A DNA stretch of 64,000 nt, taken from NCBI GenBank assembly GCA_008638375.1, contig CM018038.1, positions 32,479,383-32,543,382 of the forward strand, read 5' to 3'. Made by a program: the position numbers and the translations under genes. This DNA comes from Nyssa sinensis (lineage: Eukaryota; Streptophyta; Magnoliopsida; Cornales; Nyssaceae). The notes under the pieces are model-generated. The model was not told the DNA's origin, made no database searches, and worked only from the letters and a program-made list of their open reading frames with translations. Below, piece after piece: positions 43,901-54,040 of the stretch. Position 1 is the first letter of the stretch, and each line of letters starts with the position of its first letter.

Positions 43901-44814
43901 AAATAGTGGGATCAATTATCATGGCTACCCTTACTTTTTTGTCACTCTGAAACAGCTTTTGTTCTCATTTTAATTTCATATTTTGGGTTCGTAACAGGTT
44001 TCTTAACAAAGCCTTGCTTGCACCCAATGGTTCCAAGGAAGATGAGGAAGTTTGTAGTGTCAATGAGGTTGAAGAGGCAAAGGCAGTTCTAAGGCTGGTT
44101 CCCATATGGGCTACATGTTTGGTATATGCTGTTGTATTTGCACAGTCCTCTACTCTCTTTACCAAACAAGGAGTTACTATGGACAGATCAATTGGCTCAA
44201 ACTTCAATATACCACCTGCTTCACTTCAATCCTTTATCAGCCTTTCAATTGTTCTCTTCATTCCCATCTATGACCGCATTTTTGTTCCTATCACGAGAGC
44301 TATAACTAGAAAACCCTCGGGCATAACAATGCTTCAAAGAATCGGAACTGGAATGTTATTGTCTGCTATTTCCATGGTAATTGCAGCTGTAGTTGAGAGG
44401 AAACGACTTGAAACTGCTCTAGAATATGGGCTGGTTCATAAGCCTAATGCAACAGTTCCAATGAGCGTCTGGTGGTTGGTACCTCAATATCTGCTGTTTG
44501 GAATTGCAGATGTGTTCACGATGGTTGGTCTGCAAGAGTTCTTCTATGATCAGGTGCCTACTGAATTGAAAAGTGTCGGTCTTTCTCTCTACCTCAGTAT
44601 CTTTGGTATAGGGAGCTTGCTAAGCAGCTTTCTCATCTCTGTCATAGAGAAAGCTACTGGTGCAGAGGGTCAAGATGGTTGGTTTTCAGATAACTTGAAT
44701 CTGGCACATCTCGACTACTTCTATTGGCTGCTTGCTGGACTTAGTGCAGTGGAGTTGGTAGCTTACTTGTACTTTGCAAAATCTTATATATATAATCGAG
44801 GAAGTAGTATCTGA
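36667..44814 (+). CDS. NRT1/PTR family (NPF5-like) proton-coupled transporter, four exons
   Basis: Exons: 36667-36802, 36892-37109, 42955-43502 and 43998-44814. All introns are GT-AG and phases join cleanly, giving about 572 residues, normal for the family. The ATG at 36667 opens [17 protein letters not shown]1 carries the family's proton-coupling ExxER motif (E48-R52 in [12 protein letters not shown]). Then come the SFLGRYRTI and [25 protein letters not shown] signatures, NWWYFG, a cytosolic loop ending FKFLNKALL, and [21 protein letters not shown] with LGLYLS-type TM11-12 sequence. It is a plasma- or endomembrane symporter of the major facilitator superfamily; NPF members move nitrate, peptides, hormones or glucosinolates, so the substrate cannot be told. 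It resembles NPF5.10-5.16 proteins from memory. No stop or frameshift is seen. Intron 2 is 5.8 kb and full of repeats. Confidence 0.95.
37110..37789 (+). other. NPF intron 2, left part with (TA)n
   Basis: The intron donor GTTAGT lies at 37110. A (TA)n run lies at 37241-37277. There is no other recognisable element. Confidence 0.6.
37790..38960. mobile_element. Copia LTR-like stretch in NPF intron 2
   Basis: It contains GAGAGAGACACAAGGTTTTAA (about 37945-37965) followed by an AAAxxTCTCATGGGTAAAAC-type run, a combination familiar from plant copia LTRs. It also has repeated TTCAAACGA/TTTGAATGA motifs at 38465-38660, which resemble the - strand copia LTR at 25540-25760. There is no coding sequence. 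Probably a solo LTR; the ends were not fixed. Confidence 0.4.
39223..39299 (-). pseudogene. tRNA-Lys(CUU)-like relic
   Basis: The minus strand reads like plant tRNA-Lys over most of its length: GTCTAGCTCAATGAGTAGAAC (box A region), then GCAAAGCACTTAACCTTG with anticodon CTT in loop 39262-39268, and GGATTCAAGCCCCAC (box B region). The acceptor stem pairs badly (about three of seven pairs, plus wobbles), the anticodon stem has a mismatch, and position 33 is A instead of U. It is therefore a pseudogene or the head of a tRNA-derived retroelement, not a working tRNA. It lies in NPF intron 2, antisense to the gene. Confidence 0.6.
39941..40732 (+). pseudogene. LINE ORF2 fragment in NPF intron 2
   Basis: Three frames together give a non-LTR reverse transcriptase: a Lys/Glu-rich helical spacer (39990-40140), [21 protein letters not shown] (about 40250-40310), [16 protein letters not shown], then the RT start [19 protein letters not shown] (about 40528-40585) and [18 protein letters not shown]. 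It ends abruptly after RT block 1; catalytic FADD, zinc finger and poly-A are absent. LINE copies usually lose the 5' end, so loss of the 3' end shows a later rearrangement. Endonuclease sequence is not seen. At least two frameshifts and one stop (40139-40141) are present. Confidence 0.85.
40733..40791 (+). repeat. 59-bp direct repeat, copy 1
   Basis: It starts GTGTCTTTGAAAATGAAGTA and recurs at 42142-42200 with two mismatches. It begins exactly at the 3' break of the LINE fragment. Both copies are open for [10 protein letters not shown] in one frame. Confidence 0.93.
40947..40991. repeat. (CT)n microsatellite
   Basis: About 22 CT units in NPF intron 2. Confidence 0.97.
41442..41462 (+). repeat. 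G-run
   Basis: Twenty G in 21 bases, interrupted by one A at 41450. Such a run can form a quadruplex and is prone to sequencing or assembly length errors. Confidence 0.9.
41536..41615 (-). mobile_element. SINE-like or small foldback sequence
   Basis: AACCCTTGGGGT (41536-41547) and its exact inverse ACCCCAAGGGTT (41604-41615) bound an 80-bp segment. On the minus strand it carries GGATGAGTTGTGAAG (box-A-like) and AAGTTCAACTTCC (box-B-like) at tRNA-like spacing, with an extra ACCCCAAGGT copy inside. This may be a tRNA-derived SINE head or just a hairpin. Confidence 0.35.
42142..42200 (+). repeat. 59-bp direct repeat, copy 2
   Basis: Partner of 40733-40791. It lies in a longer frame open on both strands (42027-42230 forward, 42035-42250 reverse). 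The forward product ([20 protein letters not shown]) is not recognised and may be a fragment of a captured exon. Confidence 0.9.
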
Positions 44815-46348
44815 AAATTGCTCCAGACCACAACTATGGTAACTGTAACTATCAAGTGTCAAGCAACATATATAGGATGTTCCACTTGTTTGAGAAAATT
44901 GTTAAATTGATTGTATTGACATTGTATATAAACTCTATGGTGAGCTTATTGGAATTGAATTCTTGTATTAAAACAAAATCTGCAGGCCAGTGATGCCTAA
45001 AATTGATTGAAGAATGGGAATGTGCCATAGAGCTATATATGATAATATTATATTTTCAACTTGGGGCACATTTCAGCCCTTTGGCAAACTTGGCTTTATT
45101 TCTTGCAAGCTGGGGAGTAAAACCTTGAAGAAAATTAAGCAAATGAAAGCTGTTAGTCTTCTAATGTGTGGCATTGTTTGTTTGGCATATATTCTATGCC
45201 TTAAACTATGTATAGTTGGGGAGATTTGAAAAGTATTAGTTAATAGAATTATTAATTGTTAATGCTCTTTATAAGTTATTTTTTTTACGAGTCTATTATT
45301 TTCAGCATCAAATAAGAGATGTACGTATTTTGAAGGGTGATATATTTTTTTTAGAACACTTATATTATATTTAATTTAAGTTGTAGGAAAACTCGTTACA
45401 TTCTTTTTTATATAACATATATGTTTGTGTGTGTATTGTGAGGGAAGAATCTTCTACAGATAAATGTTTTCCTGCAAAAGAGAAATAAAGGCTATTAGAG
45501 TTGGTCAGTATGCATCGGTGTGGTGTCGGTTAAGAAATCTCTGATGGTCTAGTTAGTGTTTTGTTAAGATGAAAGAAGCAGGAAGATTGATGACTAGTAA
45601 TTGCTTTAGCATATTAGTCTATGTGTACCTTTGAATCAAGGGTTCTGGTCTTTAAATAGTTGGTGGTGCACCGGAGATGACTCTCCTGATCTTAGTTGAT
45701 TCCTTTATCATAGGAAGGAATCATGCCATGGCTGGGGTTATGCAGATTTGTGTGTTCTGTTCCCTGATTTGCTGAGGAGATTGAGATCCCATTGAATTAT
45801 CCTCTGCTTAGAGGGTTGGAATAAGTCAATCGTACGATTCATTTTAAGTGAGCTGGCCCTATGGCCCTGAATAGGCGATGTTGTGTTCCTACCCGACAAG
45901 TCCTGTCCGGGCTATTTTGTCTTAATGTCACTACGCTTGGGCAGTTTAGTCATTTTATCCTTGGTTTGTGCCAATGTCACTTTCTGGCATGTTGAGCGAT
46001 TTCATGCTCGTACATATGATGAAGTGGTGAGAAGGGAAGCGATCTTTTCAAAAATTTACTTTTCTGCGAATGCTTTTGTTTTTCTTGGAAGTCTTGTTCG
46101 AAGGTGAGACAGGATCTTATAATTGGACTTGGAGAGTTTCTAGTTAGAAAAAATATCTCTTGGATTAACTAAACCCATGTGTTGATTCCTAGAAGTTTTC
46201 TTGTTTGAGACGGTATCATTAATGAGATGTGGGGGCGTGTTGTGTTTCGTGTCTTATTCCTGTCCTTATAAGTTATGAGGACTCCGTTTTTCCTTCTCCG
46301 GTCGTCTTGCAACTTATGCTTTCAGTGTATTCCTTTCTTGTTCTTACA
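44815..46348. other. 3' flank of the NPF gene and gene-free stretch
   Basis: The first about 180 bases should hold the 3' UTR; TTGTATTAAAACAAAATC near 44963-44980 could be a weak poly-A region. Beyond that no coding pattern is seen up to the ORF at 46349. The part after about 45400 may be LTR or 3' sequence of the gypsy element to the right. Confidence 0.4.
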
Positions 46349-48401
46349 ATGTCGAATGAGTTGCCAATTAGGGTTGATAGGGAAGGAGGCGCTGTTGACG
46401 TTGCAATTTATCCTATTGACACTGTCGTCCTTGGGAGTGTTGTCTTACTTCTTTTCGCAATCCATCTCGTTTTGACCCGCCTTTGCCCAAGATCAAAGAT
46501 GACAGGGATCTTGCGGCTTTCATTGCCAAACATCAAGATGCATTCTTGGAGAATGTGATTGTAAATATTAGTGGTGAAGAATCATTAGGGGTTCCGTGTA
46601 GCCGCGAGGGTTTTATCAAGTTCCACCCTGTTGGTAATAGCTTTAGGGTTTAAGTTTCCCATTGCTAGTTTCTATCGGTTGTTTTTTGAGTTCTTTTATA
46701 TTGCTCTCAGTCAATTGACTCCTAGTGGTTATAGGATCCTGATGGGTTTTCAAGCCCTTGCTTGCATCTATAAGTTACAATTAGGGTTTAATGAGTTTTG
46801 GGCTTCTCATATTATTAAGCAGATAGGGGAATTGATGCTACTACATCTCCCCTCGCAACGTGGTTTTGATTCAACATCTGCCCTAAGGTGAGAAAGGTTG
46901 GGATAAATGCACCTTAGAAACTGGTGGTGCATGGCAATTTCCTCATGGAGAATCTGTATTTGTCGTCCCAACTACTTGGGGCAGAATTTGTACTAGTGAG
47001 AAGGCCAACACCAAACCCCCACCTCATGAGTATAGCAAAATTGATTTACTTTGTGATTTTGCTATAAAAGACTGCGACTGGAGCCACCTTCTTGATCCGA
47101 ATGTTTAGTGGGCTAAGGTTCCCACCATTGACATTGTGGAGCCGGGTCTTCATGGGATCTCAATTGGTATTCCTTCTAGGAGTCGCGAATATAGCCCTAG
47201 CTATAGCCTAGACAAGGGACAATTTACTACGACTACCAATAAAGAGGAGGATCTTTGGTGTAGATGGTAGAATGACCGAGGTGACCATGATGGTCCATCC
47301 TACAGAGGTTCCTCTTAGTTCAACTGTGTCCATAGTTGAGCAATTTTCTAGCTCGGTTCCTTATTTGATCGGAATTTGTAGGAAACAAGCGGCTCAAGGC
47401 ATGGAAGATCCCAAAGGAAAAAAGGCACTGACAGAGAGTGTTCCATTTGTTACCGTAACACCCTATCCTCCTATTGGGGTGGTAGTGTTGTGTGAACCTA
47501 AAGTTGCTCTTTTTGCTTCCTTCCAGCTCTGTTTCTCTTTTTATGCATCCATCATCTAGTGGCCTTGCTGTGACAAAGACGTCACGTCTTCTTCTAGGTC
47601 CCATCCTCTTGTTTCCAAGGAACTTCCCTCTTTCTGAACCGATCAGAAGGCAAGTTGTGGCTGTTGTTACGTTTTTTCAGACCCTTGTTAATATTGTCAA
47701 ATTGGCAAAAATGAGGTCTCCTTCCTTGGAGCATTAAGTTAGCCACCGCCTTACTAAGGCTTTAGTAGGCTTGTCTGAGTGGTTGTCTCATTCCGAGGGC
47801 CATGGACGTGTGGTGAATGGCTTATAAAAAGATTTGACTCAAGCTCCTCAAGAAATTGTTTCTTTGACTAAGCAAGTTTCAAATTTAGACAATGTTCACC
47901 AGTCTATTCAGGATGATTTAAGGAAGGCGCGCGTAGATCTTCAGAAGAGTTGGGCAGAGCTTCACCATATTTGCATTTTGCTACGTCATTCCCGCGAGGA
48001 GACCCTTATTGAGAGAGATAATGGTGCCATTCTTACCCAAGAAAGAGACATGCTCAAGGCTGTTCTAGAGAAGAAGGATTCCTAATTTGCAGCTACATGT
48101 GATGCATTGATTGGTAGGATCCAAAGCGAGTATCAAGATCAGGTTCTTAAGTTCTAGGAAGAGGCTTATCGAATGAGTTTTGAAGATGCCCAGGTCGGAT
48201 GTCCTCTTATCTTTCCTCTAGTTGACGTTGAAATGGCCGCATTCGAGGAAGAGATGGAGGAGCAAGGTCCTGTGATAGAAGAGCATACGACATTACCTGA
48301 ACCCTGCTGAGAGTGTTATTGCTATCATGGAGCAAGGAACTACAGGCGCTCCATCTAGCACTGATTTGGTTGTTCCCCTTATCGATGGGGTTAGGGATTA
48401 A
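46349..48401 (+). pseudogene. Antisense extra ORF of a gypsy element, putative-transposase (gypsy type)-like
   Basis: The likely start is the ATG at 46349 (MSNELPIRVDREGGAVDVAIYP). Frames then alternate: an FIAKHQDAFLENV and GEESLGVPCSREGFIKFHP region (46500-46630), then FPIASFYRLFFEFFYIALSQLTPSGYRILMGFQALACIYKL (46660-46790), which has the shape of the plant 'transposase (putative), gypsy type' domain. A VVPTTWGRICTS-like block follows (46965-47000). The C-terminal part (47834-48300) has coiled-coil heptads (LTKQVSNLDNVHQSIQDDL, then KARVDLQKSWAEL), an acidic tail and a stop at 48399-48401. Several stops and shifts occur. It lies opposite, and downstream of, the - strand integrase at 49962-50627, as antisense extra ORFs do in Tat-type elements. 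Function unknown. Confidence 0.6.
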
Positions 48402-49961
48402 ACTAACGTTTATTATTTGTGTGTGTGTGTCTTTTTTTTCTTCTCTTTTTGTAATTTTTTTGATCGAGAATCCACTTATGCCTTTTCTTTATTTCTAATG
48501 ATTAAAGTTCTAGGCTTCTTATTACTGGAGAATTTTTACGTCTAGAGTAGACTTATAGTCTTAAATTTTGTATGTGAGGCTTTTTGTAGGGTTTTTGGTA
48601 TCCAAGCTCCTTATCCTCTAAAGCCTTACCTCTTTCAGACTTTAAGACTATTTTGTACTCGTAACTAGAGTGGCAAGTATGACTGTACTCGTGATATTGT
48701 GAGGCATGATGGTTAGAGAAGACTCTAACCATTTGTTGCGATAGACCTAAATCTTTGGAATTCCTTTTAAGGGCAGTGTTCGTGGTTAAGGGCAGACCCT
48801 AGTCACATTTTTTTCGAGTAATGTACTCGTTATTGCCTGAGCAGACGCAAAGCCAAAAATAGCTTTTTAGTGAAGTTCTTTTGGCCAGAGTCAGGGTGAC
48901 ATTCTTTTGTACTAGTGTCTGAGAAATAGTTGCTTTCCAGGCTGAAGTCCAGGGTGGTACAGTTATTCTAGTATCTTCTTAGAGGCTTTTACGCCTTTTA
49001 TCATGTTGGAGCTTTTCAAGGCTTATAATAGCCTAGGAAGGAGGAAGGATCATCATCGCCTTGTGCCTTCGATATTCTTGTCATATCTTGCGCCGCCGTT
49101 TCATTTTTTGAGTTATTTTTTTTAAAAAACAATTGTACCTGTAAAAGACTTAGTTGACAGTGGAGATGGTTGGTATGTCCCCACATTCCCTAGGGTCTTA
49201 TTTATAACCGTGGGGAATGTACCTTTTGCCGAAGCGTTGCGTATTTATAAGCATAGTCCAATGGACAAAACTCCTAATTGATGTGCCTTTTGGCATTTCA
49301 GCTGTTGATCCTTTCCTCAAATGGATGGTGTAGATCAACCCTCAAATAGTTGTAAATAGGGGGTGTCCTTTACCTTATTTTCTCAAACCCTTTGTGAGCA
49401 ATTATCTTTTCTTTTTCTTTATGAATGGCAATTTCTGGCATCCATACAGGGTTGAAAAGTATGCTATCGAGTCTTCTTCATGTCAACTTTTGTCGGCGGA
49501 TGCCTAACATGAGAAATTTAACAGTGGGTTTTTGCAACCATCATGAGGTAAACTTGACATAAGGCCATCGAGGTGGAGATGCATAAAGGACACACAATGA
49601 TTTCTCCCTGCGAATGGGTGATCTCCGTGGCCATTGTCTTTTCCATATAAAGGTTGTCTTTTTTTTTTTTTCTTTCGGTAAAGCTTAGGGTTTGAAGAGC
49701 ACTCTCACTAGGCTTGATGGCCACTTCCTCACTTTTGGTTAGTGGGAAGAGATGATGCTTGAGAGTTAGGATTGGAGCTGATGCCAAAGGAACTTTGCTT
49801 GTATATATGTTCATATGTATTTAAGAAAAATAAAAGAAGTAGTAGGGTGTTTGTACATTTCTTTCATGAAGTAATAAAATTTCCTTTTTTTTTTTTGTCT
49901 TTCACTTCTTTTCAAAATGAAAATGTGTGAAAATGGTGTGCTGGTTGGAATCGTGGTATGC
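48402..49961. other. Gene-free stretch between extra ORF and integrase
   Basis: No coding pattern is seen in either strand. It contains an A6 and T-rich passage (49100-49130) and a T12/A-rich region (49657-49680). It lies where Tat-type elements have untranslated sequence between pol and the antisense ORF. Confidence 0.4.
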
Positions 49962-50627
49962 TTACACAAAGTATATTTTCAAGTTCACAACATTCTTTGG
50001 CTTCGGCAATTCTTGCTTGACCATGGTTTCTAGTATGTACGACCTCTTGCTTCTAACTCCTGCTATTTGGTAAGGACCTTTCCAATTTGGACTTAATTTT
50101 CTTGCCCCGACTAGTTGAGTATTGGGGAATACTCTTTGCAGCACTAATTCTCCAAGTTGAAAAGTTCTCACATTCATTTTTCTGTTGAAGTAACTTCTTA
50201 GTTTTTGCTGGTAGTGGGCCAAACAAACTTGTGCTTATTCCTTTTTTGCTTTTTGCAAGTCCAAATTGAGATGGAGCAATACGTTGTTTAATTCCATGGT
50301 TGTTGTTTCAAATCATGAAGTCCGGACCACTAACCCGGGATGTCTCATGACTTCGCTACCATATTCAAAGGAGAATAATGTTTCCCTAATTGGTTGGCAC
50401 TTTGTGGTCCGATAGGCCCAAAGTACTTCATAAAGTATCTTTGCCTATTTTCCTTTAGCACTTTCTAGTTTCTTTTTAAAAATTTCTAGGATAGTCTTGT
50501 TAGAGGCTTTTGTTTATCCATTTCCTTGGGGATAGTATAGAGTGGAGAGATGATTTTCTATTTTGAGTTTGGTACAGAAGTTGTTTACCAAACTCCGTGA
50601 ATTGCAACCCATTATCTTAGACCAAGG
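49962..50627 (-). pseudogene. Ty3/gypsy integrase fragment
   Basis: The minus strand begins abruptly at about 50627 with DNGLQFTEFGKQLLYQ (second catalytic Asp), continues PQGN, then AKILYEVLWAYRTTKCQPI and the typical LFSFEYGSEVMRHP. It ends in the C-terminal chromo-like region with LAHYQQKLRSYFNRKMNVR, GELVLQRVFPN, LSPNWKGPYQI and SYILETM, with the stop at about 49962. The catalytic Glu region is disturbed, and stops occur near 50500, 50330 and 50240. Everything upstream (gag, protease, RT, RNase H and the zinc-binding part) is missing: the LTR leader sequence at 50628-50750 directly abuts it. Confidence 0.87.
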
Positions 50628-50749
50628 TATGGGTGGCAGCACCGAAAGAAGAAGGAAAAATGTGCGTCACCCTTTTTATGGGTTTAGAAGGATCCCGACT
50701 GTCTCCTTTTCCTAAAGGTGGGAAGGAATGCCTCGTATGGAAGATAGAG

Positions 50750-50769
50750 AAATTGAAGAGTCGCCAACT
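50750..50769 (-). other. Primer-binding site next to the - strand LTR
   Basis: On the minus strand the LTR end (AAAACA) is followed by AGTTGGCGACTCTTCAATTT. TTGGCGACTC is the start of the primer site of many Tat/Ogre gypsy elements. It shows that internal sequence lies to the left of this LTR. Confidence 0.6.
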
Positions 50770-52767
50770 TGTTTTTGGGCAAAAATAAGCAAATCTGTTA
50801 CAACAGAACATAATTAAAAGAAAACTAAAAAAGAATGAAATAATAGAAATTTATGTCGCCTTGTCTCCTAATTACATTCTAAAGATCTCTTAACATGGAT
50901 CAAATAAAATAAGGCATTGAAATAAAGTGAAAAATAGAGAAAACATGGATCCGGGAGCTAAGGTACGGAGTGGAAAGGTGTTAGGCACCCACCCTACTCG
51001 ATCTGAATGGATCGGCCTCGAATATTCACTTGCAATGATATTTTGTCATGAGAAAAACTTAAAAAAAAAAGATGTGAGTCGAGAAGAGATATATAATAAA
51101 AGATGTAGTGTAAATAAATAAAACATAAAAAATGGAAAAAAAATCTAACTCAGGCTTGAAGGCTTCTTACGTATCTGTTCAGAAAATGGAATCAGAGTCA
51201 CATAGTTCTTCAACTTATCCTTTTTATTTTTTTTATCAAGAGTGATAAAAGAGATAAGATCAATTGGATCTAAAGAAAAAAGAAACTGTTAAGGGTTTGA
51301 GAGCGTACCTTATTTAATCATGGTAGTTGGGTAACACTTTGGCTAGGAAAGTCTGAATCGGAGACTTTAATCGGGTAGATCTCCAGGTTTGGAAAGCGTT
51401 ACTTTGACTTGCTTCGCGAAATGAGGCTGTCACTTCGGCAGGGCTTCGGCCTCGGGAGAGGGAGAGTTCTTGTAGAAAGAACTCTAGAATTAAACTAAAA
51501 GCCTGAGGCCTTTATTTATAGGAAAATATAGAGATTTGATCCAAGAGCTTAACATGAAACCCTAAAACGGAGGATTAAGATCATGTATTGAGTGATAATT
51601 ATCTAATTAAATAAATAAAAAATTACATAAGAATGATTATCCAAACTAAATGAATTAATAAATAATTATAACAATACACAAACCAATAAAATTGGTGTTT
51701 ACATGCAAGAGCCAATGAGATAAAAGAGAAATGAAAATTTAATTGAAAAAGAAACTCTAAAATAAAAATGTCTAGGTTCAATGTATCTCCATTTAAGGAC
51801 ATAAAGACATATCAAGCAACTAAATTTATGGAAACTTTAAAAGTAGGAAAGTCCTAATTAAGCCTAAATAGACAACCATCACTCAAGATTACCAAATTTT
51901 CCCCCAATTCGGTGAAGAATCTCTAGATTGCCACAAAATATGTGAAAATACCAAATTGCCCCTAATTCGTCACTAAATTACTAAAATTACCAAAAATACC
52001 CTCGTGTGGGTAAAATGATATGAAATTACGAGAATGCCCCTCCAGTGACTAGGAAGTCCTACTGAGGGTAGGATTGTGCCAAAATTACCAAAATGCCCTT
52101 AGTAGACAAAAATGTGCCAAAATTACCAAAACGCCCTCTGATGGGCAGAAAAGTCCTAACGGGAGTAGGAATCTATGGGGAAGATACCTATTTGGATTAG
52201 GACTTTGTCGGGAGAGTCCTAACGGGAGTGAGAATCTATCGAGAAGAATCTTACTTGAACTAGGACTCTATCAAGAGAGTCCTAACAAGAGTGGGACTTT
52301 ATTGAGAAGAGTCTTACTTGGACTAGGACTCTATCAAAAGAGTCCTAACGGGAATAAGACTCTATTAGAAGGAGTCCTAATGGAATTGAGACTCTGGCAG
52401 GAGAGTCCTAGTGGGAATAGGACTCTGTCATGAGAAGTCCTAATGGAACTGAGACTCTGGTAGGACTGTCCTAACGGAATTAGACTCTGTCAAAAGAAGC
52501 CCTAATAGAACTAGGACTCTGAAAGAAGAGTCCTAGGGGGAATAGAACTTTGTTAGGTAGAGTTCTAATGGAATTAGGATTCTGGTAGGAGAGTCATAAT
52601 GGAAATAAGATTTTGTTCGGAGGAGTCCTAATGGGAATAGGACTCTGTTAGGAGGAGTCCTAATGAAAATAGGACTCTATCAGGAAGAGTCTTACTTGAA
52701 GTAAGATTTTTGGCATAATTATTGAATTGCTACTACTTAATCAAGGGTCACAAATAAGGTGTCTACA
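50770..52767 (-). mobile_element. Tat/Ogre-type LTR
   Basis: On the minus strand it would start TGTAGACACC (52767) and end AAAAACA (50770), about 2.0 kb. The block GGGTGCCTAACACCTTTCCA (about 50978-50997 in reverse) is familiar from Tat-type LTR ends. The right boundary is inferred: no clear polypurine tract precedes TGTAGACACC, so the LTR could extend further right, possibly to about 54.64 kb where a GAGAGGGGTAGGAGAG tract occurs on the minus strand. The array at 52130-52710 would be inside it. Confidence 0.5.
52130..52710. repeat. Tandem array of hairpin-type GAGTCCTAA units
   Basis: About 16-18 diverged units of roughly 30-36 bp. The core pairs GAGTCCTAA with TAGGACTC, so almost every unit can fold as a small stem with a loop such as TGGGAA. 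The translated form (SPNGxxxLL.LGLYQE) is an artefact. Units are most alike at 52600-52680. Confidence 0.88.
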
Positions 52768-53189
52768 GAAAGCCGCTCGTTGATAGAACTTGCAAGCAAG
52801 TGAACATCAGCGCAAGAAAAAAAGAGACAACCATTTCGACCTTAATTTGTGATTTTTGTTTGACGTGGTCAGACTCATTCCTCTATGAGATTCCTACGTA
52901 TCACCTTCAGGCGAATCAGACTGTTCGTAGTTTGTGACTAGCGAAAATAAGTGTTGTCCTTACTAGATTTCTCTAAAGAGACTCATCTCGATAGAATTGT
53001 TGTGAGGGTATACCCTCGAAAATGACCCTCTCAGAGTGTTACTCGATAAGAAATACGATCCTAACAAGTCTTTCATGAGGTTGCGTTCTCCTGAGATGAT
53101 CTTAAACCCTCAGGACATTTTATCAAAAAAGGAAATTCTATCTTAGTAGGTTGATAAAAGAGGATACAATAGACGACTTATCTGAGAGG

Positions 53190-53850
53190 AACGTTATCCT
53201 AAAATGGTGATAAAATGTGATACTGATAAACAGCTTACCCGAAAGGAATGCTATCCCAACAAGATGATTATGAAATAAATGGCTTACCTGAAAGGAATGC
53301 TATCCTAACAGGATGATAAAATGCATCCTCAGATGACTTACCTGAAAGGAATGATATCCTAACAAGATAATGAATTTACGTCCTTAAATGAATTTCCTAA
53401 AAAGAATGTTATCCTAATAGGATGATAAAATACATCCTCAGACAACTTTCCTGAAAGGAATGTTATCCTAATAAGATGATGAATTTGCGTCCTCATATGA
53501 CTTTCCTAAAAAGAATGCTATCCTAATAGACTAATAAAATGCATCCTCAAACGACTTTCCTGAAAGGAATGCTATCCTAACAGAATAATAAAAAAAGAAT
53601 GTTATCCTAATAAACTGATAAAATGCATCCCCAGACGACTTTCCTAAAAGGAATGCTATCCTAACAGGATAATGAATTTGCATCCTCAAACGACTTTTCT
53701 GAAAGTAATGCTATCCTAACAAGATAATAATGCGATAAACGACTTACCTGAAATGAATGCTATCATAACAAGATGGTGATACGATGGACGACTTACTTGA
53801 AATGAATGCTATCATAACAAGATTCTTCTAAAAGGAATGTTATCCTAATA
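53190..53850. repeat. 54-55 bp tandem array with two-unit periodicity
   Basis: About 12 units of the type CTGAAAGGAATGCTATCCTA, then ACAGGATGATAAAATGCATCC and a TCAGACGACTT step. Two variants alternate: one with GATAAAATGCATCC, the other with AATGAATTTGCGTCC, giving a higher-order dimer of about 109 bp over 53290-53700. One unit (about 53580-53595) is shortened. Confidence 0.88.
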
Positions 53851-53890
53851 GAATTTTCATAAGATTGTGTCTTTAACAGACAGATTACCA

Positions 53891-54040
53891 AGATGGATTA
53901 CGTCCTCAAATGTTTTGCCGAGATGGATTACGTCCTCAAATGTTTTGTCGAAATGGATTACGTCCTCAAATGTTTTGCCGAAATGGATTACGTCTTCAGA
54001 CGTTTACCGAGATGTACTACGTCCTCAAACATTTTTTGTG
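53891..54040. repeat. 30-bp tandem array, five units
   Basis: AGATGGATTACGTCCTCAAA or a close variant recurs at 53891, 53921, 53951, 53981 and about 54010, the last being diverged. The 30-bp period keeps one frame open as a ten-residue repeat (KWITSSNVLP), but no start or function supports a gene. Confidence 0.93.

Noticed and set aside
47320..47604. 94-codon - strand frame
   Set aside because: Shadow of the + strand extra ORF.
52074..52433. 119-codon frame over the hairpin array
   Set aside because: Follows the repeat period; units are not multiples of three throughout and there is no start context.
53190..54040. Regular repeats with spacer-like variation, CRISPR-like at first glance
   Set aside because: Units are contiguous tandem repeats with no unique spacers, in plant retroelement DNA.
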